The notes below the pieces were generated by a model. The model saw only the letters and a program-made list of their open reading frames with translations. It made no database searches and was not told where the DNA came from. Source: Chitinophaga jiangningensis (GTDB lineage Bacteria > Bacteroidota > Bacteroidia > Chitinophagales > Chitinophagaceae). From it: DNA of 64,000 nucleotides. Shown here in pieces: positions 54,205-63,455 of this stretch. The stretch's first letter is position 1. Each line of letters begins with the position of its first letter. The translations under genes and the position numbers were made by a program. The stretch is from contig NZ_FRBL01000012.1 of assembly GCF_900142605.1 (NCBI RefSeq), positions 62,001 through 126,000 on the forward strand. Reading direction: 5' to 3'.

Positions 54205-57200
54205 TTACTTATTGATTATGTCTATATACACATCGATATCCGGTTGTTTAGCCAGATACTGTGCCAACTCGTCATTCATTTCAATATTACGGTTGAACGT
54301 ATGGAGTTTAGCCTGCAATTGTGTATCGATATCGGTGAGGTGTACATGCATGGTGCTGCTGCCGGGGTAGCGGTTGACGTTCTCTACCAGAAAATCCACC
54401 GTCTGCCGGGTGATGGATTTCGGAGAGGTCATCAGGAATACCTGCTTGGTATGGGTCTTTTTAACCTCCTGGAGCAGCTGGATGCTGTTTACCTTAAATT
54501 CATATTCATTGTCGTTAAAACGTTTGGATTTGAAGCCGCCATTGATAAACAGGCACAATCCCGGCTTGAGATAGGGAGCGAATCGGATGAAGTCCTCACT
54601 CCACAGGGCAAATTCGAATTTTCCGGTATAATCCTCAATGGTCATAATGCCGAACTGGCGGTTATTCCTGGAGATTCTTTCCTGGGCGTTGGTAATGAAT
54701 ACGGGCAGGCGGAAGTTCTTTTCCCTGGCGCGGCCACCGGTGCTACCGGGGGTACTGATGTCGGCCTGGTATTCAACGAGTTCCTGCACAGTGTTCATCT
54801 GGTAGTGCTTCATTTCGAAGCGGTAGTCGTCCAGCGGGTGGCCGGAGATATAGATACCTGTAACATCCCGTTCATTGTTGAGCTTCATGATCAGTGGCCA
54901 TGGGTCGCAAGGGGGGATTTTAGGAGGTTCCACGTCCGGGAGTTCATCCGCACCAAAGAGGCTGCCGATGGAAGATGATCCTGCACTTACCTGCTGGCCG
55001 AATTTTACGATGCGGTCGAGGCCGGAGAGGGGATCATTTTCCGGTTTATGGAAATACTGTGCCCTGTGTAATTCAGGGAAGCAGTCGAAGGCGCCTGACA
55101 TGGCCAGGGCCTCCAGCGATTTCTTATTTACAGCGCGTTGGTTAACGCGTTTAATAAAGTCGAATATAGTTTTGAAGTTGCCTTCTTTTTTACGCTCTTC
55201 AAGCAGGTTTTCCACGGCGGCTTCACCCACGCCTTTGAGGCCACCGAGGCCGAAGCGGATCTGGCCTTGTTTGTTTACGGCAAAGCCTTTGAATGATTCG
55301 TTTACGTCCGGCGGCAATACGTCGATGCCCATACGCTTACACTCTTCCATGAAGAAGGTGATTTTTTCAATATTGCTGGCGTTGTTCAGAACGGCAGCCA
55401 TATATTCAGCAGGGTAGTGGGCTTTGAGGTATGCGGTTTGGTAGGCTACGAATGCATAGCAGGTAGCGTGGGATTTGTTGAACGCATAGGATGCGAAAGC
55501 TTCCCAGTCGGTCCATACTTTATCACAGATTTTGAGGTCATGCCCGTTTTTCTGGCAGCCTTCCATAAACTGTGATTTCATTTTATCCAGTACGGCCTTT
55601 TGTTTTTTACCCATGGCCTTACGGAGTACGTCGGCATCTCCTTTGGAGAAGCCGGCCAGTTTCTGGCTCAGCAACATCACCTGCTCCTGGTATACCGTGA
55701 TACCGTAGGTATCGTTGAGGTATTCCTCCATTTCGGCGAGGTCGTAGGTGGTGGGCTCCAGTCCGTGCTTACGGCGGATAAACGCAGGGATGTACTCGAG
55801 TGGTCCCGGGCGGTAGAGGGCGTTCATGGCAATCAGATCGTCGAAACGGTCCGGCTTCAGTTCGCGGAGGTATTTTTGCATACCGGCCGACTCGAACTGG
55901 AACGTGGCGTTGGTTTCACCTTTCTGATAGAGCTCATACGTCTTTTCGTCGTCCAGCGGGATATAGTCGATATCAATTACTACACCGTGGTTCTGACGGA
56001 TCAGTTCCAGGGCGTTTTTAATGATCGTAAGGGTTTTGAGCCCGAGGAAGTCCATTTTGATAACGCCGGCGTTCTCAATGATGCTACCTTCAAACTGGGT
56101 AACGAGGAGGTCGGAGTCTTTCGCGGTGGAAACGGGGATGAGGTCGTAGAGGTCCTGCGGGGCGATGATAATACCTGCCGCATGGATACCGGTGTTACGT
56201 ACGGAGCCTTCGAGTACGCAGGCTTCGCGGAGTACTTCCCCTTGGAGGTCTTCCCCTTTGATGAGCTCACGGAGTTTTTTGATGTTCTCAATATCTTCAC
56301 CGGCGAGGCCTTCTTTATCGGCCAGACTTTTATCACCTTCCAGTGGTGCGTTGAAGATACGGTCCAGCTGAATGCCTGGTTTATCGGGCACCAGTTTGGC
56401 CAGGGCATTGGAATCCGGCAGTGGGAGGTCCATTACACGGGCAACGTCCTTGATACTCATTTTAGCGGCCATGGTACCATAGGTGATGATTTGTGCCACC
56501 TGGTTACGGCCGTATTTCTGTACAACGTAGTCGATTACTTTCTGACGGCCTTCATCATCGAAGTCCGTATCAATATCGGGCATGCTCTTACGTTCCGGGT
56601 TAAGGAAACGCTCAAACAGGAGGTTGTATTTAATGGGGTCGATGTTGGTGATCCCGATGCAGTATGCTACTGCGGAACCGGCAGCCGATCCACGGCCAGG
56701 GCCGATGAATACACCCAGATCGCGGCCTGCTTTGATGAAGTCGGACACGATGAGGAAGTACCCGGCAAATCCCATGTTTTCAATTACCTGCAGTTCGAAG
56801 TTGAGGCGTTCCTCTACTTCAGCTGTCATTTCCGTGTATCGGGTGCGGGCACCTTCGAAGGTCAGGTGGCGCAGGTATTGGTCCTGCGTGAAAAACTCTT
56901 TAGGAATGGGGAAGTTAGGCAGCAGGATATCTCTTTTGAGGTCCAGCAGCTGTACTTTATCTACGATTTCGTTGGTATTGTCAATGGCCTGCGGAAGATC
57001 GTGGAACAGGGCCGACATTTCATCCGTGGTTTTGAAATAGAACTGATCGTTGTAGAAGGCGAAGCGTCTGTTTTTCATGGACACGTCGTCGTCTGAGAAC
57101 TCCTTCATGGTAGGCGTACTTTTCTTTTCGCCGGTGTTGATACAAAGGAGGATGTCATGGGCATTGGCATCCGACTGATCCACATAGTGAGAGTCATTGG

Positions 57201-57846
57201 AAGCAATGACTTTTACATTATATTTCTGTGCGAAGCGCAGCAGCACTGCGTTTACCTGTTCCTGCTCGGGGATGCCGTGGCGCTGGAGTTCTACATAGAA
57301 GTCCTCACCAAAGAGGTCGAGCCACCATCTGAATTCCTTTTCACCTTCCTCTTCGCCTTTGCGGAGGATGGTTTTGGGTACGGAGGCACCGAGGCAGCAG
57401 GTGGTGGCTATCAGGCCTTTATGATACTGGAGTACCAGTTCTTTATCGATACGCGGGTATTTACCATACAGCCCTTCCATATAACCCAGGGAGCAGAGTT
57501 TGATGAGGTTGCGATAACCTTCATCATCTTTGGCAAGTAATACCTGGTGGTAGCGGATATCTTTTTCTTCACGGGTGAAAGCACGTTTATGGCGGTTTTC
57601 CACGAGATAAAATTCGCAGCCCACAATAGGTTTTACTTTCAGGCGTTTATCCTTTGGATCGGCGGGGTTCAGTTTGTTATTGTAAGCTTCTGCCACAAAC
57701 TGAAATACACCGAACATATTTCCGTGGTCTGTAATAGCCAGTGCGGGCTGATTAGAAGCCATCGCTTTTTTATACAGCGATTTTATGTCGGCAGCACCAT
57801 CCAGCAGGGAAAATTGCGTGTGTACGTGTAAGTGGGAGAAATTCAT
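54205..57846 (-). CDS. dnaE: DNA polymerase III alpha subunit
   Basis: 1213 aa. Domain order is that of DnaE1: N-terminal PHP domain (FSHLHVHTQFSLLDG; AITDHGNMFG), then the polymerase palm with catalytic D424 and D426 in PDIDTDFDDEG. The FKLSHA-like fingers region has SYAFNKSHATCYAFVAYQTAYLK. Helix-hairpin-helix motifs (about 860-915) and an OB-fold (about 1045-1130) follow. It is the replicative polymerase core. Its antisense strand carries a 498-codon open frame that I regard as spurious. Confidence 0.96.
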   Translation of the reverse strand: MNFSHLHVHTQFSLLDGAADIKSLYKKAMASNQPALAITDHGNMFGVFQFVAEAYNNKLNPADPKDKRLKVKPIVGCEFYLVENRHKRAFTREEKDIRYHQVLLAKDDEGYRNLIKLCSLGYMEGLYGKYPRIDKELVLQYHKGLIATTCCLGASVPKTILRKGEEEGEKEFRWWLDLFGEDFYVELQRHGIPEQEQVNAVLLRFAQKYNVKVIASNDSHYVDQSDANAHDILLCINTGEKKSTPTMKEFSDDDVSMKNRRFAFYNDQFYFKTTDEMSALFHDLPQAIDNTNEIVDKVQLLDLKRDILLPNFPIPKEFFTQDQYLRHLTFEGARTRYTEMTAEVEERLNFELQVIENMGFAGYFLIVSDFIKAGRDLGVFIGPGRGSAAGSAVAYCIGITNIDPIKYNLLFERFLNPERKSMPDIDTDFDDEGRQKVIDYVVQKYGRNQVAQIITYGTMAAKMSIKDVARVMDLPLPDSNALAKLVPDKPGIQLDRIFNAPLEGDKSLADKEGLAGEDIENIKKLRELIKGEDLQGEVLREACVLEGSVRNTGIHAAGIIIAPQDLYDLIPVSTAKDSDLLVTQFEGSIIENAGVIKMDFLGLKTLTIIKNALELIRQNHGVVIDIDYIPLDDEKTYELYQKGETNATFQFESAGMQKYLRELKPDRFDDLIAMNALYRPGPLEYIPAFIRRKHGLEPTTYDLAEMEEYLNDTYGITVYQEQVMLLSQKLAGFSKGDADVLRKAMGKKQKAVLDKMKSQFMEGCQKNGHDLKICDKVWTDWEAFASYAFNKSHATCYAFVAYQTAYLKAHYPAEYMAAVLNNASNIEKITFFMEECKRMGIDVLPPDVNESFKGFAVNKQGQIRFGLGGLKGVGEAAVENLLEERKKEGNFKTIFDFIKRVNQRAVNKKSLEALAMSGAFDCFPELHRAQYFHKPENDPLSGLDRIVKFGQQVSAGSSSIGSLFGADELPDVEPPKIPPCDPWPLIMKLNNERDVTGIYISGHPLDDYRFEMKHYQMNTVQELVEYQADISTPGSTGGRAREKNFRLPVFITNAQERISRNNRQFGIMTIEDYTGKFEFALWSEDFIRFAPYLKPGLCLFINGGFKSKRFNDNEYEFKVNSIQLLQEVKKTHTKQVFLMTSPKSITRQTVDFLVENVNRYPGSSTMHVHLTDIDTQLQAKLHTFNRNIEMNDELAQYLAKQPDIDVYIDIINK

Positions 57847-57987
57847 CTTGCTATCCTCTTTTGTCAGACAGCAAATGTCGTAAAATATTCCTTAAAGCGT
57901 TCTATGTGAGTAAATTTAGCAGGAGACTGCTCATGGAAATTCGAAAATCTTAAATATTTTAGCGAAAAATTAACCAGTCCAGAAATT

Positions 57988-58671
57988 ATGAAGCGTGTAA
58001 AGAGGAATTTAATTGTGAAATTATCGGTTTGTGCACTGTCACTTAGTTCCTGTTCGACACTTCATAAAAGTACCTCCAAGAACACCGGAAAGGCGGCTTC
58101 GGCCACTGCCAGCAGGGGTTCATCATCCCAGGTACAATTTATTGAAGGCATTTCAACAAGACAAAAACCTAAAGAGGTTGTAAATCCCAATCACAATAAA
58201 AATGTAGCCATCAGCTCCAATGTGAGTGTGGGCAGCACTATCATTGAAAACGCCTCCAGCTGGCAGTTTAAGTATTCCCAGTTGCTGGATGTACCGGTTG
58301 AATCGGTGCTGAACGGCAGGCTGTATGGCTTTATTGAAGACTGGATGGGTACTCCTTATCGTATGGGGGGCAAAACCAAAGATGGTATTGATTGCAGCGG
58401 TTTTGTAAATATGTTGATGAATACGGTATTTCAGCTGAATCTTATCGGTAACTCCGTACAGTTATATAATCAGGTAACCCGCTTAGGCAAGCAGCAACTG
58501 CGCGAAGGGGACCTGGTGTTCTTCAAAATTCACCACAAAAGAATTTCGCACGTAGGCATCTACCTCAATAATGACAAATTCGTGCACGCCAGCACCAGTA
58601 ATGGGGTGATGATCAGTGATCTGAAGGAGATGTACTGGAAAAAATACTACGCCGGCGGAGGCAGATTATAA
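57988..58671 (+). CDS. NlpC/P60 (C40) cell-wall peptidase lipoprotein
   Basis: 227 aa. The lipobox LSLSSC gives C22. After a disordered Ser/Lys/Asn-rich linker, the catalytic domain (about 110-225) has DCSGFV with nucleophile C136, the histidine in RISHVGIYL and a third polar site in VHAST. Such enzymes cut peptide bonds in peptidoglycan stems (D-Glu-gamma-DAP type), here from the periplasmic face of a membrane. It diverges from dnaE, and two hairpins follow it. Confidence 0.88.
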   Translation: MKRVKRNLIVKLSVCALSLSSCSTLHKSTSKNTGKAASATASRGSSSQVQFIEGISTRQKPKEVVNPNHNKNVAISSNVSVGSTIIENASSWQFKYSQLLDVPVESVLNGRLYGFIEDWMGTPYRMGGKTKDGIDCSGFVNMLMNTVFQLNLIGNSVQLYNQVTRLGKQQLREGDLVFFKIHHKRISHVGIYLNNDKFVHASTSNGVMISDLKEMYWKKYYAGGGRL

Positions 58672-58704
58672 CGCATTACATTTTTCGTATAGCCTGATAC
58701 GTTA

Positions 58705-58727
58705 GTGGATTGTGCTGCACAATCCAC
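58705..58727. terminator. Hairpin (loop CTG) after the NlpC/P60 gene
   Basis: A 10-bp perfect stem 58705-58714/58718-58727. No T-run of its own; it is followed at once by the next hairpin. Confidence 0.4.
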
Positions 58728-58729
58728 CC

Positions 58730-58770
58730 ACGCAGCCTTTCCGGCCATGCCGGTATGGCTGCGTTTATTT
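58730..58770 (+). terminator. Terminator of the NlpC/P60 gene
   Basis: An 8-bp outer stem 58730-58737/58757-58764 enclosing a 5-bp inner stem, followed by TTATTT. Confidence 0.6.
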
Positions 58771-58799
58771 GTTTAATTGTGGGTTTTGTGCTATTTTCA
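58769..58799 (+). promoter_or_regulatory. Possible promoter of the second glycan locus
   Basis: TTG at 58769-58771, 20 bases, then TATTTTCA at 58792-58799. Predicted start near 58803 and a leader of about 24 bases to the ATG at 58827. Confidence 0.4.
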
Positions 58800-58826
58800 C
58801 GGCTTTGTAATTATAGAATATCCTGG

Positions 58827-59765
58827 ATGGAACTGGCTCCCGTAGTATTATTTGTTTATAATCGTCCTGAACTGACGCTCAGTACTTTAGAGCATTTAAG
58901 TCGCAATGAACTTGCTGCAGACAGCACTTTATATATCTTCTGTGATGGTCCCAAACCGGGATCGTCTGAAGCGCAACTCGCATTGATCGAGCAAACGCGG
59001 AAAATTGTGCGTAGCCGGCAGTGGTGTAAGGAGGTGATCATTGAAGAAGCGGCGCAAAACAAAGGCCTGGCAAATTCCATCATCTACGGTGTTACCAAGA
59101 TCGTGAACCAGTTTGGTAAAATTATCGTGCTGGAAGATGACCTGGTGGTAGCGCCACATTTCCTGGCCTATATAAACGAGGCGCTGGTTAAATATGAGCA
59201 TAATGATAAAATGCTCGCGGTACATGGATACATGTACCCGATTGAAATACCGGCTGATTACCCGGATGAAACTTTGACCATTCACGATCCGGGATGCTGG
59301 GGTTGGGGTACCTGGGCACGCGCCTGGAGTAAGTTTGAGCCGGATTCAGCCAAACTGATTCAACAGATCAAAGACCGTGGGCTGAAAGCGGAATTTGATT
59401 TCTGGGGAGGTTATCCTTTCTTCAGAATGCTGCACCAGCAGCAGCAGGGGAAGGTAAGCTCCTGGGCAATACGCTGGAGAGCAACAGCCTACCTGCACGA
59501 CATGCTGACACTGTATCCTACGAAATCACTGGTGAGGCATGATGGGAACGTACCCAGCGCCACCCACCATTACACAGTGCATGATTATACCTACACTGAA
59601 CTCTATCCCGGTGTGATTCCGGTGAAAGATATTCCCGTGGTGAATAACCTGGAAATTGAAAAGCGCTTCGGAGTTTTTCTGCGAAAGAATGCCGGGATGA
59701 CGATCAAAGAAAAAGTAAGAGATAAGCTTATTAAAATCTGGCGCAAAATTGCAGGCAATGCTTAA
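58827..59765 (+). CDS. GT-A fold glycosyltransferase with EDD motif
   Basis: 312 aa from the ATG at 58827. The open frame runs 39 codons further upstream but through a terminator from a TTG. The N-terminus APVVLFVYNRPELTL starts a nucleotide-sugar fold. NKGLANSIIYG and the metal-binding EDD (103-105, VLEDDLVV) recall the GnT-I-like (GT13) and related bacterial families. CWGWGTWARAW is a later landmark. It would add a sugar in a surface glycan. Donor unknown. Its last eight bases overlap the next gene. Confidence 0.75.
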   Translation: MELAPVVLFVYNRPELTLSTLEHLSRNELAADSTLYIFCDGPKPGSSEAQLALIEQTRKIVRSRQWCKEVIIEEAAQNKGLANSIIYGVTKIVNQFGKIIVLEDDLVVAPHFLAYINEALVKYEHNDKMLAVHGYMYPIEIPADYPDETLTIHDPGCWGWGTWARAWSKFEPDSAKLIQQIKDRGLKAEFDFWGGYPFFRMLHQQQQGKVSSWAIRWRATAYLHDMLTLYPTKSLVRHDGNVPSATHHYTVHDYTYTELYPGVIPVKDIPVVNNLEIEKRFGVFLRKNAGMTIKEKVRDKLIKIWRKIAGNA

Positions 59766-60456
59766 AAAGATACTCAAGAAGTTTAAACGGGAAGTAGTAG
59801 CTCCTTTAAACTGGAATAACCTACGCAGTGTAAAACCTATTTCCACGACTTTCGGTTTTGATCGTGGCACTCCTGTGGACCGCTATTACATCGAAAGCTT
59901 CCTGCAAAAGAATTTACCGGCCATTAAGGGGCATGTACTGGAAATTGCTGAAAGTTCCTACTCTAAGCAATTCGGTCAGAACGTTACCAGGTATGAGGTA
60001 TTGCATACGCAACCCGGTGCTCATGTAACGATACAAGGTGACCTGACGGATATTACATCTCTCCCTGAAAACCAGATAGACTGCTTTATCTGTACACAAA
60101 CGTTCAACTTCATTTACGATTATAAAACAGCTATTGAAGGTGCGTATTACCTCCTGAAGCCAGGAGGTGTGCTGCTGGCAACGCTGGCCGGCGTATCGCA
60201 GATATCCGCTTACGATATGCAACGCTGGGGGGATTACTGGCGCTTTACCACCAAATCTGCCCAGCGAGTATTTGATGAAATTTTTGGAGAAGGCAATGTA
60301 ACCGTTCAGGCATATGGAAATGTACTGGCAGCTACTGCGCTTTTCCATGGTATCTCCGCAGAGGAAGTAACGAGGGAGGAACTGGATTATCACGATCCGG
60401 TTTATCCTGTTATCATCAGCATTAGCGCAACGAAGAAAGCCAATGGGAAAGCTTAG
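59758..60456 (+). CDS. Class I SAM-dependent methyltransferase of a glycan locus
   Basis: 232 aa. Motif I is degenerate (GHVLEIAESSYSKQFG), while CTQTFNFIYDYKTAIEGAYYLLKPGGVLLAT has the usual post-motif helix and motif VI. This type, with WRFTTKSAQRVFDEIFG near the C-terminus, is common among sugar-locus methyltransferases. ATG 59758 is used; a TTG nine bases upstream adds three residues. It overlaps both neighbours (8 and 14 bases), so the block is translationally coupled. Methylation of a glycan residue is the likely role. Confidence 0.75.
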   Translation: MLKKILKKFKREVVAPLNWNNLRSVKPISTTFGFDRGTPVDRYYIESFLQKNLPAIKGHVLEIAESSYSKQFGQNVTRYEVLHTQPGAHVTIQGDLTDITSLPENQIDCFICTQTFNFIYDYKTAIEGAYYLLKPGGVLLATLAGVSQISAYDMQRWGDYWRFTTKSAQRVFDEIFGEGNVTVQAYGNVLAATALFHGISAEEVTREELDYHDPVYPVIISISATKKANGKA

Positions 60457-61441
60457 TGACGCCATATTTTCAGCCGGCAACTTTGTGGCCAATAAGATAC
60501 AGCCACCTGCCGTTATCCTGTTATACCACCGGGTCACCAGCCTGGCGCAGGATCCGCAGGAACTGGCGGTGAGTCCTGCCAATTTTGATGCACAATTGCA
60601 ACATCTTCAGGCAGACTATAACGTTCTACATGCAGATCAGTTTTTGTACTACCTCAAAAGAGGCAAACCATTGCCGAAGCGTTCCGTGTTGGTTACCTTC
60701 GACGACGGCTACGCAGATAACTGCCTGGAAGCCTTGCCAATTATGACGGCGCAGGCTACACCGGCATTGTTTTATATCACAACTTCGAAACTTAATACCA
60801 ATAAAGAGCAGTGGTGGGATGACCTGGAGCGGGTAATGCTCACGGGCAATACCCTGCCGGCAACGCTGGAAATCACCATTAACGGCGCGGCACATCAATT
60901 CAATACCGCCACTTCCAGCGCCATTACAGATACTTATTATGCTTTGCAGGCTATATTGCGTTTTTGTTCGCCGGATGTTATTGACCAGGCCATGCAATAC
61001 CTGTATAGCTGGGCTGGCTGTGGAGCTGATGGCAGGCCTACGCATCGCATGATGACCTTTGATGAGCTGCGCGCAATGGCCGACAGTCCATATGTACACA
61101 TCGGCTGCCATACACATCGCCATCCAGCTGTGGGCATGTTGCCATACACACAGCAGTTACAGGAAATTGGCCAGAGCAAAGAAATACTGGAATCACTTTT
61201 GCAAGAGCCCATGCAGCATTTTTCTTATCCTTTTGGTGGGAGGAAATTCCTGGGCAGCAAGCGGTATTACAATGCCGACAGCATCAAAGCCTGTAAGGAA
61301 CTGGGTTTGCAGATGGTATGCGCCAATTACTACGGGCAGGTACATACGTGGAGTAATCGATTTGCGCTGCCACGGATACTGGTGCGCGACTGGCCGATTG
61401 CCGAATTCAAATCCAGGATGGAGCGCTTTTTTAAACTATAA
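60443..61441 (+). CDS. Polysaccharide deacetylase (NodB/CE4) family protein
   Basis: 332 aa. NodB motif 1 is TFDDGY (D87, D88) and motif 2 is HTHRH (H223, H227), the metal ligands and catalytic aspartate of CE4 enzymes. FYITTSKLN and FSYPFGGR are also typical. It removes N- or O-acetyl groups from sugars or a lipid-linked intermediate. There is no signal peptide, suggesting action in the cytoplasm on a precursor. It overlaps the methyltransferase by 14 bases and precedes a glycosyltransferase by three. Confidence 0.83.
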   Translation: MGKLSDAIFSAGNFVANKIQPPAVILLYHRVTSLAQDPQELAVSPANFDAQLQHLQADYNVLHADQFLYYLKRGKPLPKRSVLVTFDDGYADNCLEALPIMTAQATPALFYITTSKLNTNKEQWWDDLERVMLTGNTLPATLEITINGAAHQFNTATSSAITDTYYALQAILRFCSPDVIDQAMQYLYSWAGCGADGRPTHRMMTFDELRAMADSPYVHIGCHTHRHPAVGMLPYTQQLQEIGQSKEILESLLQEPMQHFSYPFGGRKFLGSKRYYNADSIKACKELGLQMVCANYYGQVHTWSNRFALPRILVRDWPIAEFKSRMERFFKL

Positions 61442-61444
61442 CAG

Positions 61445-62689
61445 GTGAAAGTACTTTTTATAAACAGGTATGAGAATAGTGGCGGAGCAGCCATTGCCGG
61501 GCAACGGATTGGTGCGGCCCTGCAAAAGTATTATCATACCCAAAATCATTTTATAGCGGGTACACATCATACCAATGCGGCTAACGTAACGGTTACCCGG
61601 AAAGGGCCTGTTATTAATTTTATTGAAAGAGGCTGGAATGTGGCCAGCAACCTGGTGGGGCTGCAGTACCTGTGGTTCCCGTTTTCATCGGCCGTAATCA
61701 TGGACACGGTGAAGCGGTTTAAGCCGGATGTGATTAGTCTGCATAATATCCATGGAGGCTACTTTGATGCGGCGCTGCTCCCCAAACTATCACAGTACGC
61801 GCCTATTGTATGGACGCTGCACGATATGTGGGCAATCACTGCCAATGCTGCCCATACCTTTGGGGATACTTCCTGGAAGTCGGGTTTACCGGCGAAGGGA
61901 GAATATAAACACTCACCGAATACCGGTATAGATACGGGTAATTTCCTGATTCGCAGAAAGCAGCGGATCTACGCGGAAAGCGAGCTGTATATTGTGTCGC
62001 CGGCGGAGTGGTTGTATAACATGACTAAAGAAAGTCCGCTTACAAAAAACAAACCCCTCTATCATATTCCGAACCCCATAGATACCGATCAATACCAGCC
62101 GCAGGATAAACAGGCTGCCAGGGCTGCTTTGGGGCTCACAGAAAATTTTCCCGTTATCAGCTTTGTATCGGAGAGGCTTTTTGCCAGTGAGTTTAAGGGC
62201 GGCAAAGAATTGTTACAGGTACTAGCGCTGTTAGACGAGCAGCTGGACCGCGATGTATACCTGCTGATGATCGGGAAGGACAGGCTGCCGGTGGAATACA
62301 GGCACCTGAAAGGTGTGTACACCGGCTATGTGAGCGGGGTAGATAGGATGATGCAGTGCTATAGTGCCAGCGACCTTTTCATCTACCCAACAAAAGCGGA
62401 TACCCTGCCGAATGTATTGATAGAGGCGGGCAGTTGTGCCACCCCCTGTATTACCTTTGATGTAGGAGGCTGCGCTGAAATTGTGGCGGACGGGCAATCG
62501 GGCTATGTGATTCCTCCTGGTGATTACAGGCATTTTGCCGCTGCAGTGCTGGATTTACTGGCAGATGGAGAGAAGCGTGCACGATTTTCTGCCCAGGCAA
62601 GAACATATATTATCAATCATTTTGGAATGGAAACGATCGCAGCACAGTACTATCAATTGTTTAGTGCGGTAGCGCGGCATCATAAATAG
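61445..62689 (+). CDS. GT4 glycosyltransferase
   Basis: 414 aa. N-terminal FINRYENSGGAAIAGQRIG is the acceptor-side glycine loop. TLHDMWAITANAAHTF and the donor-site KADTLPNVLIEAGSCATP follow, with the last glutamate of the E-x7-E motif retained and the first replaced by Asp/Thr context. The start is GTG at 61445, three bases after the previous stop, directly before the first beta strand. It is probably a mannosyl- or similar transferase of the second glycan locus. Confidence 0.83.
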   Translation: MKVLFINRYENSGGAAIAGQRIGAALQKYYHTQNHFIAGTHHTNAANVTVTRKGPVINFIERGWNVASNLVGLQYLWFPFSSAVIMDTVKRFKPDVISLHNIHGGYFDAALLPKLSQYAPIVWTLHDMWAITANAAHTFGDTSWKSGLPAKGEYKHSPNTGIDTGNFLIRRKQRIYAESELYIVSPAEWLYNMTKESPLTKNKPLYHIPNPIDTDQYQPQDKQAARAALGLTENFPVISFVSERLFASEFKGGKELLQVLALLDEQLDRDVYLLMIGKDRLPVEYRHLKGVYTGYVSGVDRMMQCYSASDLFIYPTKADTLPNVLIEAGSCATPCITFDVGGCAEIVADGQSGYVIPPGDYRHFAAAVLDLLADGEKRARFSAQARTYIINHFGMETIAAQYYQLFSAVARHHK

Positions 62690-62696
62690 AAAAACA

Positions 62697-63455
62697 GTGG
62701 CTACAAATACAACGAATCCGGTTATCAGTATCATAACAGTTTGTTATAATGCAGAAAAGCATATTGAGAAAACGATCCAGAGTGTGTTATCTCAAACTTA
62801 TCCGCATATTGAATTCATCATTGTGGATGGTGCGTCTAAAGATGGTACCATGGCGGTGGTGGAGAGGTACCGTGATCGTATTGCTACCGTGATATCAGAA
62901 AAGGACAAGGGGCTGTATGATGCCATGAATAAGGGTTTGCAGGCGGCCACCGGTGATTACGTGTATTTTTTGAATGCCGATGACCTGTTGCACGACAATG
63001 AGGTGCTTACCAGGGTATTTGCTACCTGTGCGGATGCGGATGTATATTATGGAGAAGCCATGTTTCTCACGGAAGAGGGCAAGCCTTTGGGACTGAGGTC
63101 GCAGCAAACGCCGCACCAGGTGCCGGAGCAGCTTACCTGGAAAAGCCTGCAACATGGGATGGTGGTATCACACCAGGCCTTTATTGTGAAGCGCGGCATG
63201 AGCCCGCTGTACGACCTCCAATACAAGGTATGTGCAGATATTGACTGGATGATACAGGTATTAAAACAAGCTAAAACCTGTTGTAATACGCACCTGGTAA
63301 TAGCCGGATTCAGGGTGGGGGGCACTTCCAAGCAGCGGCAGCGCCTGGCCTGGAAGGAGCGCTATAAAATCCTGGATCATTATTATGGCAAGGTGACCAA
63401 TTTCCTCCATCACCTGTATATTGTAGCCCGGTATATTGTTAAGAAAAAGTATTAA
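62697..63455 (+). CDS. GT2 family glycosyltransferase
   Basis: 252 aa GT-A fold. ISIITVCYNAEKHIEKTIQS opens the domain. D44 is in IIVDGASKDGT, and the metal-binding NADD motif is at 93-96. It resembles WcaA/SpsA-like enzymes that add a single sugar. The start is GTG at 62697. It is the last plus-strand gene in view; its stop overlaps the stop of the convergent flippase by three bases. Confidence 0.85.
   Translation: MATNTTNPVISIITVCYNAEKHIEKTIQSVLSQTYPHIEFIIVDGASKDGTMAVVERYRDRIATVISEKDKGLYDAMNKGLQAATGDYVYFLNADDLLHDNEVLTRVFATCADADVYYGEAMFLTEEGKPLGLRSQQTPHQVPEQLTWKSLQHGMVVSHQAFIVKRGMSPLYDLQYKVCADIDWMIQVLKQAKTCCNTHLVIAGFRVGGTSKQRQRLAWKERYKILDHYYGKVTNFLHHLYIVARYIVKKKY

Noticed and set aside
55600..57096. 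498-codon open frame antisense to dnaE
   Set aside because: It lies wholly inside a complete dnaE, begins at a codon with no signal, and shows no domain; it is explained by codon bias of the real gene.
58710..58826. N-terminal extension of the EDD glycosyltransferase
   Set aside because: It would begin at a TTG inside a hairpin and run through a terminator; the fold starts at the ATG at 58827.
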